Shown piece by piece: positions 1 through 9,813 of a stretch of DNA of 19,469 bases. The number at the start of each line of letters is the position of its first letter. The stretch's first letter is position 1. The notes under the pieces were generated by a model, which was not told the origin of the DNA, made no database searches, and worked only from the letters and a program-made list of their open reading frames with translations. The position numbers and the translations under genes were made by a program. Source of the stretch: Terana coerulea (lineage: Eukaryota > Basidiomycota > Agaricomycetes > Polyporales > Phanerochaetaceae); NCBI GenBank assembly GCA_024811115.1, contig JAKOGH010000651.1, positions 1 to 19,469 of the forward strand, read 5' to 3'.

Positions 1-494
1 CACATGAATCAATGTATCGTATCCACACCAATTTCAACGCTTGTTAGCTGCGTCCGAAAAGTCCGCATTATTTCGGCCGGACCAATCAGGAATGTATGTC
101 GCAGCGTTACTCTCCAAGGACATAAACTCTTAGAATGATTGCTCCCGTGCGGCATCTAGCGGCTTGCCAAGCCCTTCAAGGTCACTAGCATCGATCGCAG
201 TCCGGGCGACCAATGTTTCACTTGAATTTCATGCTTAAATTGTCCGAGACGGGACCGCTCGACGCCGAGTCGCATGTAGTCAAGACGTTGCGTTATAGTA
301 GTATAGTGAGTACGACGGTGGCGTAGCCGTCTCCCGTCATGTAATATGGCTGAACTGGCACTGTACACAGGAAGACTGTAGGATCTGGACGCGATAAAAC
401 TGGGGTGTCAAATGGGGAAAGTGTACCGAGAATACCTGGCAGCCTATGCCTCCGTAGATCGGATGCTGAACTACAAGAGCAGTACTAGTTGCAT
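1..494. other. Left flank, no supported gene
   Basis: This stretch lies downstream of the minus-strand gene that ends at 495. I see only short ORFs on both strands without recognisable motifs or convincing splice structure, so I call it 3' flank or intergenic. A gene running in from the left edge is possible but nothing here supports one. Confidence 0.4.
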
Positions 495-2236
495 TCATCG
501 CTTCGCGGACGCCTTCTGTTGCTCGTCCCACTCTTTCAGCCACTGTGGCTTCAGCTGTTGTCCAAGCTTTACATTCTCCGACCTGGCATCGTCGACAGGC
601 TTCATGAGAGCCTTCACCACTGCCTCGGCATTGCCCTTAGAATTCTGTGCTGAAATTGTCTCCGCGACTTTTCTGAGTTTCTAAGCAGACGTAAGGCGTT
701 AGTGATGACCACACTAACCAAACACAGGTCACCACGCACCATCCAGGTCAGCACCAGCCCCCAATACTCCTGCCACGTTTCCATGTACTTGCCGAATGCC
801 TTCGCTTCCCCGATGTCTCGTATTCTTGGGTCATCAAAGTCGAGCGCGCGGCCTAAGGACTGTTGGAACCGCTGATACCGCTCCATGGCACCCGCTTCTA
901 AGCATTTAACGTCCACCCAGTCCCGGAGCTTATCGTCTAAGACAGTGTTCGTCGCCGAAGAGAGATTTAAATGCTTGATATGCGCAAATGGCTCATGGAT
1001 ATTTCCGGAGGAGGCAGCATCGCGACGAAGCCTATCTTCTCGTCAGGTATTTCTAAGAGGGACTGTAGAGACGCTGCGAGTTCTGGGATGATCTTCGAGA
1101 TACGGGGAAACACGTTCTCTACGAACGCTCGACCCTTACTGCAATGTCACCGTGGCTGCCGTGAGCAGAGACTAAAAGCGCACGCACCTTGGGCCCGGAT
1201 GCCTCTACTATAAGCGTAAACTTATACTCATTCTTAGCGTCTACATGCACTTCGTATTGTAACATGTAGACGGGTACAAGAAGCGGGTATGCTGTTACCT
1301 GATGAAATGTTGTTTGCCAGTCATGCCAAAGCTTTGAAGTATGATGAGATACTAACGAAGTTTGCTTTCAGGGAAGCTGGGTTCAACCTGAGTGTTTCAT
1401 CGACGACGGCATCCTTCAACGAAAGGGAGCGTATAGCGTCCTCTAACGCAAGTGGTGTAGAACTGTATGGCAAGCACAGGATGTCCGTGTCGTGCTGTTT
1501 TGTCATTTCCTGTTCAAAGGGCTTCGCTTTATCCAGGACTTCGTCGGTCGACAGTTCTGAGAACGACAGCTGCGAGAGAGGCTCCATAGTGAAGCCTGAC
1601 AGCGCATGAGAATGTGCAAACAGTTCGTATATACCTATAGCCCTCACCTGGCATGTAGCTGGCGGGTTGTGCGGTCAGAGCATCGAACACATAGTGACCC
1701 GCTAACGTACGAGCGGACAGATTGAAACGTTACAGGCCCAGGCATGTCTCCCGCCCTTTCTTATCCATCCATGACTCAACCGTCGCCTGCGCGTCGACAA
1801 CCCAACAAGGAAGGTATACAGCCTGCACCCGTGTAGGCATGCGTGGCTCGCCGCCAATCCCGAGATAGAACTTGACCACACTGCTGATGCCCTTGAAGTA
1901 TTGGACAGAGGGACTCATGAGTGTGGCGATGAGGCCAACCCGCTTGATGACTGCTACTGCGTCGACCGCAAATGGCAGTGCTGTACATGGACTCTGGCGT
2001 GAGTTCTTCTCATCCACGGCCTCGAATAGACGGCTTAACCTCTGACTTTTGGATGGTACGGCGCAGAGGGCCCGTCTGAATATCTTCTAACGCATCTTGA
2101 AAGGTTACGAGGATGAAGCCTGACGAGTGAGCCAGTCCGCGGCAAGAGCATTCCTCAAGGCCTCGCTACAAGAGCTTGGGGATGCGGTTCGAGACGTATA
2201 GAGCGCTTTACGCTTGACAGGAGGCGTTCCGCACAT
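495..2236 (-). pseudogene. Conserved fungal protein of unknown function, frame-broken (possibly mitochondrial)
   Basis: Function is not known to me. From memory the pattern resembles a hypothetical protein family common in Agaricomycetes; I could not check this. Read on the minus strand, the candidate ATG is at 2236, followed by an Arg/Ser-rich start (KRKALYTSRTASPSS) that could be a mitochondrial presequence. Landmarks in order are RVQAVYLPCWVVDAQ (about 1800), MEPLSQLSFSELS (about 1575), TDILCLPYSSTPLALEDAIR (about 1460), KFTLIVEASG (about 1215), a Trp-rich helix near 760 and the end PQWLKEWDEQQ (about 530), with a TGA at 495-497. Plausible introns are 1596-1647, 1299-1356 and 681-740, each joining exons in phase. 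Damage: a TAA at 1730-1732 lies inside an otherwise continuous frame, and single-base frame losses fall near 1121-1135 and 990-1010. The part before about 1990 also changes frame. It is either a decaying gene or a real gene with sequence errors. A LINE tail begins about 36 bp upstream of the candidate ATG. Confidence 0.6.
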
Positions 2237-2272
2237 GCGGGCGCTTCTGTTGCAGCTCCCACGTGGCAACTC

Positions 2273-2300
2273 TTTTTTATTTTTATTTTTATTTTTATTA
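2273..2300 (-). repeat. AAAAAT-repeat 3' tail of the LINE
   Basis: The plus strand shows four consecutive T5-6A units, so on the element's strand this is an AAAAAT-type tail. Short A-rich repeats of this kind commonly end LINEs in place of a pure poly(A) tail. It fixes the 3' end and orientation of the element. Confidence 0.8.
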
Positions 2301-2514
2301 CTCCAAATTGTATTTAAAGTGCAGGGAACATGCCCTATGCTACACATGTGATACCTAGGCACGGGCGCGGCTTTGAAAGAACCAACTCAGTCGGTTTAAG
2401 AAAATGGTAGGCCTTTCACGAGCTCCCTCAGTCGCAGTAAGAGGATTACTCCCCTTCCGCTCGTAAGTCGGCCCGAGTTTCCGGACATCCGATCCCCGCA
2501 GGAGTCACCCCGGT

Positions 2515-3222
2515 TCACAGAGCCTTCCCGGCAAGAAAGCGCGCAGCGCTATAAGCGCAAAAGCACGTCGCCACACAAGTGATAATGCAGATGCGCGCCG
2601 GCCCGATGGAAGCTAAGGTGAGAATTTCGATTGCACAGACACGACACGAGTTTGCACCCAGCCAAAGGCGGTACAGGTGGTCTCGAGCGGTCGCGCTACG
2701 GGCCGGGGTCCTCCCGTCCCTGCGCTCCTTGGCCTTCCGGTATTTCTTCCGGTTCGCCTTGAGCGCGTTCTTTAGGTAGTGGGAGAAGACCTCCCTTCCC
2801 ATGATGTCCGTGTACATGCCCTGTGGCTGTGTGACACGTTCAATATTATCTTTGTGTTTGCGGCCGAGACTTCGTCCTTGTCTCTCTCCTGTATCCACTT
2901 GTCTTCCGACTCGTGTTGGGAGGTAGAACTTCTTTTGACGACGTGCTGATCCGCCGTCAATATGATTGTGCGCAGCCACTTGTGAGGCAAGTGGAAGAGG
3001 GGTCATCCGGTGATCGGATGCCCACTGCCGCGCAGCATGCTGGATGACACTTCCCTCCTTCTCCGAATAGAAGCGGAGGGGTGTCTGTTGATTCTTGCTC
3101 CGGGCTCCTCTCCTTCTTCCGAACGTGACAAATTCATGCCAGCCGAAGGTTTTGATGGTAGCCTTTCCACCGTTCGGGCCGTGGCGTTGACGCCGCCACT
3201 CCGAAGCGCTGTTTGCGCTCAA
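2515..3222 (-). pseudogene. Basic C-terminal segment of the LINE, unknown role
   Basis: This open frame of about 235 codons lies between the LINE's Cys/His region and its tail. It overlaps, in another frame, the preceding segment that contains TFEWGDLIQDAIDRHGD. The conceptual product is rich in Arg and Lys, with stretches such as KANRKKYRKAKERRDGR and RRQKKFYLPTRVGRQVD near its middle. I recognise no domain. Its position on the element's strand and the basic composition suggest a nucleic-acid-binding C-terminal extension of the LINE protein. A chance ORF in the 3' UTR cannot be excluded. No good ATG marks a start, so it most likely continues the upstream frame after a break. The last 30 or so codons are hydrophobic and Cys-containing and look less like coding sequence. 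Confidence 0.35.
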
Positions 3223-3392
3223 TTGTTACCTGTCGGATGAATTCATCCTCGCGGTCCCAAGAGTCAATGTTTAGCCACCAGACACCTGTGCGGATGTCTC
3301 CGTGCCGATCGATGGCGTCCTGTATGAGGTCGCCCCACTCAAACGTTGCAACCAACGGATTGAGGTATAGAATATGGCGATATCCGCCATGT

Positions 3393-3635
3393 CTAGGCGG
3401 TTCTCCTTGTTTTGCAAGTGAAGCTGCTTCCTGCAGCAATCAACTCTAATCGTTCCTGCTCGGGTACAACCCGAGGGAGGTTTGTAAGTCTGATCCAGAA
3501 CGGGCACTCGTAGAGGATGTGCCGTCGTGTCTCAAACTTCGGGTGATCAGTGTCGCATGGGCAATACAACGGCCCGGGTTTGGGCGTCCATTTGCTCACA
3601 CCATCACTGTCGGTTTCCCACTTGCCGTGCTTCAT
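3393..3635 (-). pseudogene. LINE C-terminal Cys/His motif segment
   Basis: The segment reads CPCDTDHPKFETRRHILYEC followed by PFW, a Cys-x-Cys...His...Cys arrangement typical of the region after RNase H in fungal LINE proteins, where it is presumed to bind nucleic acid. After about 50 further codons the frame is lost, and the continuation (NKENRLDMADIAIFYT, then NPLVATFEWGDL) is found in two successive other frames. Both shifts are consistent with one missing base. It lies directly downstream of the RNase H segment on the same strand. Confidence 0.6.
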
Positions 3636-3802
3636 TCGGAACTCCCGTGGGGAAGTGGCCCGTGATGAAGCGCGTTAATCTGAGTAGAACTTCGTTTTGT
3701 TCCGAAGTTCCTCAGCGCCCAGTGGCGCTTGGGCATGTTTGAGAAGAGAGCATGCTCGTCCTTTCTCGACCAAGAGATTGCTCCCTCGGTACTTGATGTT
3801 TT

Positions 3803-4485
3803 TCATCTTGGCCTTCCAGAGCTTAGTATGGCATGCTGGGAGAGCCTTTGCTTCGCCACTGATTGTGACGTATATGTGGGCTGATTCATTTCGGCTCCCT
3901 CTTTAGCGAGGTTGTCGACCGCATCAGCCTCGGAGTGCAAGTCGGTGACATGTTCCATGTGATAATGGGACGGCTGCCACATGACTGCAAGTCGGCGTGT
4001 TGGGAACCGGCTCTGATCGAGCCATTCCCGTAGCGCTTTGCATGCGCCAATTGACTCCATTTGACTGGAGTCATTTTTAGCTTTCAGGATGGCAATGCCT
4101 GCCGCCCTGTTGTCCACAAATATGGTAAGAGACTCATACTTGTAACCCTCTCGCGATACTCCGAGGGGTACGTATGGTTTCTCTTTATTCTCAGGGAGTT
4201 TAGCCCACGCGTGGTAGTCTAGCTCCTGATTTGATAGCCTGATAGAAGTCATCGTCTGACTCCTTTACAGCGCGAAGGATGCCCCCGATATAGGGCTTGC
4301 ATTTCGGCGTCGAATACAGTCACCTGGCCACAGGGCCACTTGTGCTGTGCTAGGACGTCGGCGTCGTGGGGCCGGGTGGTGCTTCCCTTTAAGTCAAGTA
4401 GCCGGTACGCCGCTCCGGTGGAGGGTCGCCCGTCGCTTGTCTTTCAGCATTGATCCGTCCGTGAACAGGATCATGTTGTCATCTT
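3803..4485 (-). pseudogene. LINE RNase H domain
   Basis: All four acidic positions of a type I RNase H can be seen on the minus strand: LFTDGSMLKDK near 4470, VFDAEMQALYRGI near 4300, TIFVDNRAAG near 4120 and the AD of DLHSEADAVDNLAKEG near 3930. The WQPSHYHMEHV stretch before the last one matches the usual W-x-PGH-x-G-x2-GN region with changes. The domain would remove the RNA strand after first-strand synthesis. The first part (to about 4270) and the second part (4252-3803) lie in different frames, so the domain is broken as read. The protein continues after it into a region rich in Gln and Ser before the Cys/His motif. Confidence 0.75.
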
Positions 4486-4929
4486 GGCGGCCGCTTGCAT
4501 TTGTAATTCTGCAAACAGCTCATACCATTCACTGAACCCTGGGGCACCCTTCTTAGGGATGAGCCTGGGCTGTCTGCCATGCCAGTTCACGCCCGGTCAG
4601 GCCGTAGATCTGAACGATGGTGTCATCAGGTCCGTCCGTAGTGGCCGGATTGTTTGATCTTTGAGATCCCAGATGCGATTGCCTGGCATGCTCTGATCAG
4701 AGAGCGGCAATCTATCCTCATGCGAGAGCTCCATAAGGGTCTCGATGTGATCAATGGGCGTTTGCTTGAAACGCTTCTTAGCCTTTTTAGTGGTTGGCCT
4801 CGCGCGTCCTGAATGGGCGTGGCCCAGACCGCTTTCTCGTTGACCACTTTTCTCTCGCTCATGTATGCGAGGGATAGGGTGGCTTTGGAAGTGTGCGTGC
4901 ACGGATGCACGCTTTCTTCATTTGTTTGG

Positions 4930-6466
4930 TTACGAGCTGCTTGATGGGAAGCAGTCCGTAAACATTCCCATCCCTCCTACAGGGGTGGTTTTGAAGGCAC
5001 CCGTGATCCAGCGTATTGCTACGTTCTGAACCCTCTGGATTGCCTCATAAATCTTGTGGTTGCTCCGCGTATACGGGGACCACCATAGCTGCGCTCCGTG
5101 CAGGATCACAGGGACAACGTTGGAGATGTATAGTCTCCGTTTGTGGATGGGCGACAGCCCTCGCTCAGAAGTGCCAAGCATTCTGAAGCGCGCAATAGTG
5201 CTTACTCCTTTGTTGCAGTAAAACTCTATGTGATGCTTCCATGAGAGTTTAGGGTCCAGCATGAACCCGAGGTATCTCATGAAAGGTTTAGGTTTGATGT
5301 TGATCTCCTTGCCGGCCCATTCGCGGTACCGGCGGTCGAGATTTGTCATCACTAGTTTGCCGGCGCTTGCCGCGCAGCACCTGCCACCCGGATGCAATTT
5401 TGAATCGCGAGTGGCGGGCCGAGGGGCTAGGCTCTTTATCGGAGTCCTTCCATTTCCACGGGTGTCTGTTCCGGCGGAAGTGCATGAGTTCCAGTTTGTC
5501 CTCCTCGAACTGGAGTCCGAGGGCGAACAGTCTAGATAGCATGATCATCAGGACTTTCCTGATTTTTAGGTTATTGATCTCCAGTTGGGTTTCCCTTTCC
5601 GAAGTTCAGACGGTCTGGTGACTGCATGGATGAGGCCATCATCCACGTAGAACTGCAGCGTTACACCGATGGTGGCGGTGTTCTTAGCTCCAAAGCGCCT
5701 TAATTGTGCTATAAATAGCGGGCGCTGATGTAGATGTTCGTCAGAATGGGAGAGAGCGCTGAGCCCTGACCCACTCCGACGGAAAGTCAACTGGATCAGT
5801 GACGATGCCATTGATCGGGAATGATGTCTGCCGTCCAGCGAGGTACGACTCGAAGAACTTGCATAGAGTGATGAGAACCCTGCGCGCTTGAGGATGTACA
5901 CAAGCGTCGCGTGGTCCATGGACGGGAAGAACTGTGAGATGTCCATGAGGAAGGACAGAGCTCTCCAGATCTTGGTTCCAGCCTTCCTTGATGTTGTGCG
6001 TGAGACAAACACCGGCATCAGTTGTACTTCGCTGCATTGCTCCCCGCAGAACTGGGAGGGATGCAATACTCCATACTTTTGACATTCGAATTGCATGCGC
6101 TTGGCAATACATTTCTCAAGCAATTTCCCCAGACAGTTCGGGAGAACTATCGGGCGATATGCCTTGGCTACAGAGTAGTCCGGCTTATTAGGTTTAGGAA
6201 TGGCGACAGTGCGTGATTCCTTGAGTTTAGTGGGCATGACTCCGGACGCGATGCACGCGCCGAAGAACCATGTTATCATGTCTAGGACAGACTACGTCCG
6301 GCGTCGCGCTCGGTGTACGTGGATTTGTCTTCCCTTGTTTTCTCGTCCTCATTGGGTTGAGGATGATCTTCTTTAGCCAGAACCATGATGCATGGTCTGG
6401 GCCTGGGGCAGAGAAGTTGCTACGTGTCGCGGGCGCTTCCTCTACTTCGGCCGCGGAGATCGGCAA
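4930..6466 (-). pseudogene. LINE reverse transcriptase domain, frame-broken
   Basis: On the minus strand the RT begins near SNFSAPGPDHASWFWLK (about 6410) and continues with AIPKPNKPDY, YRPIVLPNCLGKLLEK and HPSQFCG. DISQFFPSMDH follows, and the catalytic FYVDD falls at 5638-5652. The thumb or connection side has LGFMLDPKLSWKHHIEFYC and AIRWITGAFKTTPVGGM (about 5300-4960). These blocks lie in at least three frames: one runs to about 6030, another holds the AGVCLTHNIKEGWNQDL stretch, and the first returns near 5960. A further switch occurs around 5850-5770. In active elements this enzyme copies the element RNA at a nicked target. As read, this copy is inactive. The DISQFFPSMDH form is what I associate with basidiomycete LINEs. 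Confidence 0.8.
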
Positions 6467-7379
6467 GTACTGCCGTTCGACCTCTCTGTAGGCATAATCG
6501 ATAAACGTTATGCCTTCTGCCGACGCGGGTTTCCGGCGCTCGCTTTGTGAATTGGTCCTGAAGGACCTCTGCTAATTTAGCAGGTTCAGAGACAGGGTTG
6601 CCGTCCTGTCTTTGATGCTCTGGTTGGTGCTCTGCTTGGTGGCTTGGTCCGCGCAGCAGCGTCCCACACTTTGCTCTGATGCATGGCGCCCATTTTGGTT
6701 TCAAAATGGCCGCGTTTAGCGTTCTGAGAGTCGCATGTTGCTGATTCTCAGACTCATGAACTTCTCGCGCCAGAACTTGCATTGTTCCAGTGCGTTGGTA
6801 AGGTCCGTGAGGGTCTGGGCGAGTTGTCGCCCGGTCCACTTTCTTTTGTAATGCTTTGGCCAGGTCGCGCTGCTTGCGCAGATTGCCCCTAGCCACGGCT
6901 ACTTTGTCTCGTCGCGGCAGAACACTCATGGTTCCACCACGACTTGCTTTTAGCGCTAGAGTTTGGGCACTTGGCCACATCGTCCCACTGCTTACACATT
7001 GCCTCATAGAATTTGTCAAAGACGCGTCTATGTCCTGCTGTGAGAATTTGTCGGTGATGTGAACACTCCGACCCTTCTTTCGATTGACTTCCTTTAGCCC
7101 CGTGTACGATATATTGCATACGTGCTTCGAACGCCCTCGCCAGTATTTCCGGCTGTCCTTTGATCCGTGAAGGATCGTGGGTTTCGGTTCTCTGACGGCT
7201 TTGACCCGCACAGAGAATTCCAGTGGGCAGTGATCCGACATGTGCCGGTCCGCTCCTCTGACTCTGATGTACTCGTCAGTAGCATTGGCCTCTCGGCACC
7301 ATACTAGGTCGAGTACTCCGGGCGCTTCTCGAAATCTTTGCCGGCAAAGATCCAAGTCGGTGGCCCTCCCGCTTCGCAA
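6420..7379 (-). pseudogene. LINE endonuclease C-terminus and linker to RT
   Basis: This is the longest open stretch of the element, 319 codons on the minus strand. Its first part has GVLDLVWCR and then HMSDHCPLEFSV, where the SDH histidine belongs to the catalytic core of apurinic-type endonucleases. The rest is the Lys/Arg/Gln-rich linker that precedes RT in LINEs. The typical KSWWNHEC motif of this linker appears near 6930-6960 in a neighbouring frame, so at least one frame break lies inside. The final 40 codons diverge into a basic tail, while the true continuation into the RT (ISAAEVEEAPATRSNF) is in another frame. Confidence 0.65.
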
Positions 7380-7960
7380 TCATTCAGCAAAGACAGTCCG
7401 ATGTTGACTTCTGCGGCTTCGATGAGAATATCGCCGAGCCGTTTGGTCTTATTGTCGGCCGTCGCTGACGGATCGTAGTCCGGTCGCTCGCGCTCGTCCC
7501 ATTTCATGTGGCGGATGTTAAAATCTCGCACATGGTTACAGCGTTCGAAAGTTCCACGGCATGGTTTTCAAGCCACTTGACCGCTGCGTGGGACTTCGAA
7601 TCGTTGTATACGTTGAGGAAGTTCATGACTTCCCTTCCACCGTAGAGTGGCACACACGACGTCCCCTTTAGGGGCTGTGCCTGGCAGTGGTGAGATGCGG
7701 GGGGCTGTAATGCGCCCACTTCTTGTTCACATACGTGACAGCTCTGCACCCTTTGGCAGCGCCGAGGGCATACAAAGTTTCTGTGATGGACGGTGTCTTG
7801 ATGACTTCCCGTCCTTGGATTTCCGGAGGCTACTCTCTTGGAGATGCCCCAGAAGGGTTCCTGGATCATGATCAGATCGTGATCCAGGAAGTTTTCGAGC
7901 ACATTGCCCTGATTGGGTCTGGACTTCGCACGTTCGCGAAATACAGCGCCAATCTTTAAC
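7304..7960 (-). pseudogene. LINE apurinic-type endonuclease, N-terminal part
   Basis: The minus strand reads ENFLDHDLIMIQEPFWG near 7880, with the metal-binding Glu of the IQEP motif, and about 110 codons later RDFNIRHMKWDE near 7515, the DFN motif. The usual Gly before DFN is Arg here. The two parts are in different frames. With the SDH motif in the next segment, these make up the endonuclease that would nick the target for target-primed reverse transcription. The N-terminal Asn-containing strand is not clear: sequence just upstream (about 7960-7900) is readable but not a good match. Confidence 0.7.
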
Positions 7961-7999
7961 GTCCAGATTGTGGGTTACGGGAACCTCGTTCCCGTCCTC

Positions 8000-9813
8000 A
8001 TCTGTGTCCATTCCTTCCCAGGCGTGCCATGGCTCTTCTGAGAATGCGAGTCATCGATGTCCTCGATGGTCACACGAGGTGCCCGAGATTCTGGGCAGGG
8101 CGTGCGCTGTTCGCACGCCGCATCTGCCGCGTCGGACCGCTTCATGTCTAGAGGCGGTGCAATGTCAAAGTGCTCCTCATCATCGATGGCGGGGGCAGTT
8201 CCTCAAAGTTAAGCATGTGCTCCTCAGGCACAGTCAGCGTAACTTAGAGCAGGAGAGATGGGGACGCCCGTTAGCGGTCGAACAGGTCCCCAGGGGTTAA
8301 TTCACGGTCTCGTTGTTGAGAATGCTCACGAGGGATGGGTTCCGGTGGCTGATCAGGCTCGGGTGAGGAGTCTGTAGTCCGGTTCTCGCAGATCGCACAG
8401 TCCAGGACATCTACTGCGTGCTCGCAGAAGAAGGAGCCCAGATGCATGATTCCGTCAATTGTGTACATATTATTCATATTATACATATGGCCTATACGGC
8501 CATGTGGTTATTCCCTTCTTTCCAGTAGTCTCAGGAGTTGGGCTTGCGCTCGCCTCCTTACTCTTACTATTCTCTGCATCCGCAGAGATGCTAATTATGA
8601 CAGTTTGGGTCTGTGAGTCAATCTCACAGAGCCATCCTGCCTGTTTTTCCCGGTTCTTGCGCAAGCACAAGACCGGAGACGGCATAAGGGCACTTCCCAC
8701 GTCGGGAGAGTACATTTATTCTCAGGGAGGGGCATGCCCTGACCTGATTCATCTTTGCTGTTTGAGGCATGATAGCATGGTCGGAGAGTTGGCAGAACCC
8801 GAATTCAGTCTGGTGCTGAACGCGTGTCTGTCCTCTCTCCTCTATACTGGTCCACCTTGTACAGGGATTGGACAGGAGGGGCCCCTTCCACAACGGTGGT
8901 TGTGAGATGGGTCCATCACATTGAGCCGGGATGCCGAGGCACCCCGCTCTATTACAGTGAACTTATGCTCGGACTTCTGGGGTTCTGAGCTTATACGGGA
9001 CTTAAGGTCCGGTGGCGCGGTGCCCGGCAGTACTCTGCCCGATACGCACGTCACCTTCCCTTCATATGATAGAGTTCTGTGCAAACTCTCAGGATCATGC
9101 ATGGAGGTCCAGACCTCGCCGGGGCGAGTTCTCGGTCCTTGCGATTCACACACCCCACAGGCGGCAGCCATGCGCCAAGGGGTTCTCGTTTATCCATCGA
9201 TATCAGCAAATATATTGCTAACTTCTTAGGATGTACAGATGGGGCCCGTGAAGTGAGCAGTGGGCGGGACAGTGACCAGGGCCTGAGCCCCAGTATGTCC
9301 CTCCCTCGTCGACGCAAGGTCAACATAGGTCATGGTTCGCGCCTGAGCGGTCCCCATGCCAGAAATGGGGGGATCAGACAGCGTTTCCGCTAGCCTGATC
9401 CCTATGAAAGGTGCCCCCAGGGCGCGATCAGGCCAGACGGCCCTCGTTTTTCGTACTTACTGGCTCGCACAGCGAGCCCCGCCGTAAGTGAGGCGAAAAG
9501 AAACCAAAGAAAGAAAAGGGATGGAGTCGATTGAGGCTGCAGAGGAAACGAGTAGGTGGGCGTCTACTCGAGGTGGTGGTGGTACGAGGTCAAGGTCGTC
9601 GGCCCGCATGGCCTCATGTATCAGACGCGCGATGACATGGCCACTAGAAACAAAGGACAGCGAGACAAGCAGAATCCGTCGAAGGCGGTCGCGATGAGAT
9701 TGTTCGTTGGATATAAATAAGAGATACACACTAAAGCCTGCAGTATACAGGTGTGTATCATACTAGGTATAACATAGCCAAAAAGATACACCATTCCGCC
9801 ATTTCTGAATACC
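8000..9813. other. Unexplained interval, weak ORFs and short inverted repeats only
   Basis: I cannot support a gene here. Minus-strand ORF fragments at 8271-8486 and about 8000-8200 are acidic and Pro-rich (EPDQPPEPIP, APRVTIEDIDDS) and could be a 5' remnant of the LINE or another transposon. A plus-strand frame at 8459-8905 has a hydrophobic stretch but no in-frame ATG near its start. A minus ORF from ATG 9326 has a presequence-like start. The final part (9457-9813) is the 3' flank of the SCAMP gene. Two inverted repeats are noted: ATGGCC/GGCCAT at 8487-8503 and CCTGATC/GATCAGG at 9394-9432. Confidence 0.35.
9456..9488. repeat. Stem-loop-forming inverted repeat
   Basis: GGCTCGC (9462-9468) pairs with GCGAGCC (9472-9478) around a 3 nt loop. 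An outer CTTAC (9456-9460) pairs with GTAAG (9484-9488), leaving an asymmetric bulge. It lies in the interval between the LINE side and the SCAMP 3' end. Role unknown. Confidence 0.5.

Larger units (their letters stand above)
2273..8000 (-). mobile_element. Non-LTR retrotransposon (LINE) with APE endonuclease, RT and RNase H
   Basis: On the minus strand the element reads endonuclease, reverse transcriptase, RNase H, Cys/His motif, then an A-rich repeat tail, which is the usual order for RNase H-bearing LINEs of fungi. Signature motifs are IMIQEPFWG, DFNIRHMKWD and MSDHCPLEF (endonuclease), YRPIVLPNCLGKLLEK, DISQFFPSMDH and FYVDDG (RT), and FTDGS, DAEMQAL, FVDN and SEADAVDNLA (RNase H). The 3' boundary is well marked by the tail at 2273-2300. 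The 5' boundary is not: the endonuclease starts near 7960, and acidic ORF fragments up to about 8486 could be a remnant of a first ORF. I found no convincing target-site duplication. The coding frame shifts many times, so as read this copy cannot make a full protein. It may have carried its RNA from the same strand as the neighbouring broken gene. Confidence 0.85.

Noticed and set aside
6227..7960. An LTR retrotransposon or retrovirus-like element
   Set aside because: No integrase, protease or long terminal repeats; the endonuclease-RT-RNase H order and AAAAAT tail indicate a LINE.
2257..8702. TCCCACGT at 2257-2264 and 8695-8702 as a LINE target-site duplication
   Set aside because: The match is only 8 bp, does not abut the tail, and does not extend; chance is likely in 6 kb.
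8459..8905. 148-codon plus-strand ORF with a hydrophobic stretch
   Set aside because: No ATG near its start, no motif, and the hydrophobic part is pyrimidine-rich noncoding-like sequence.
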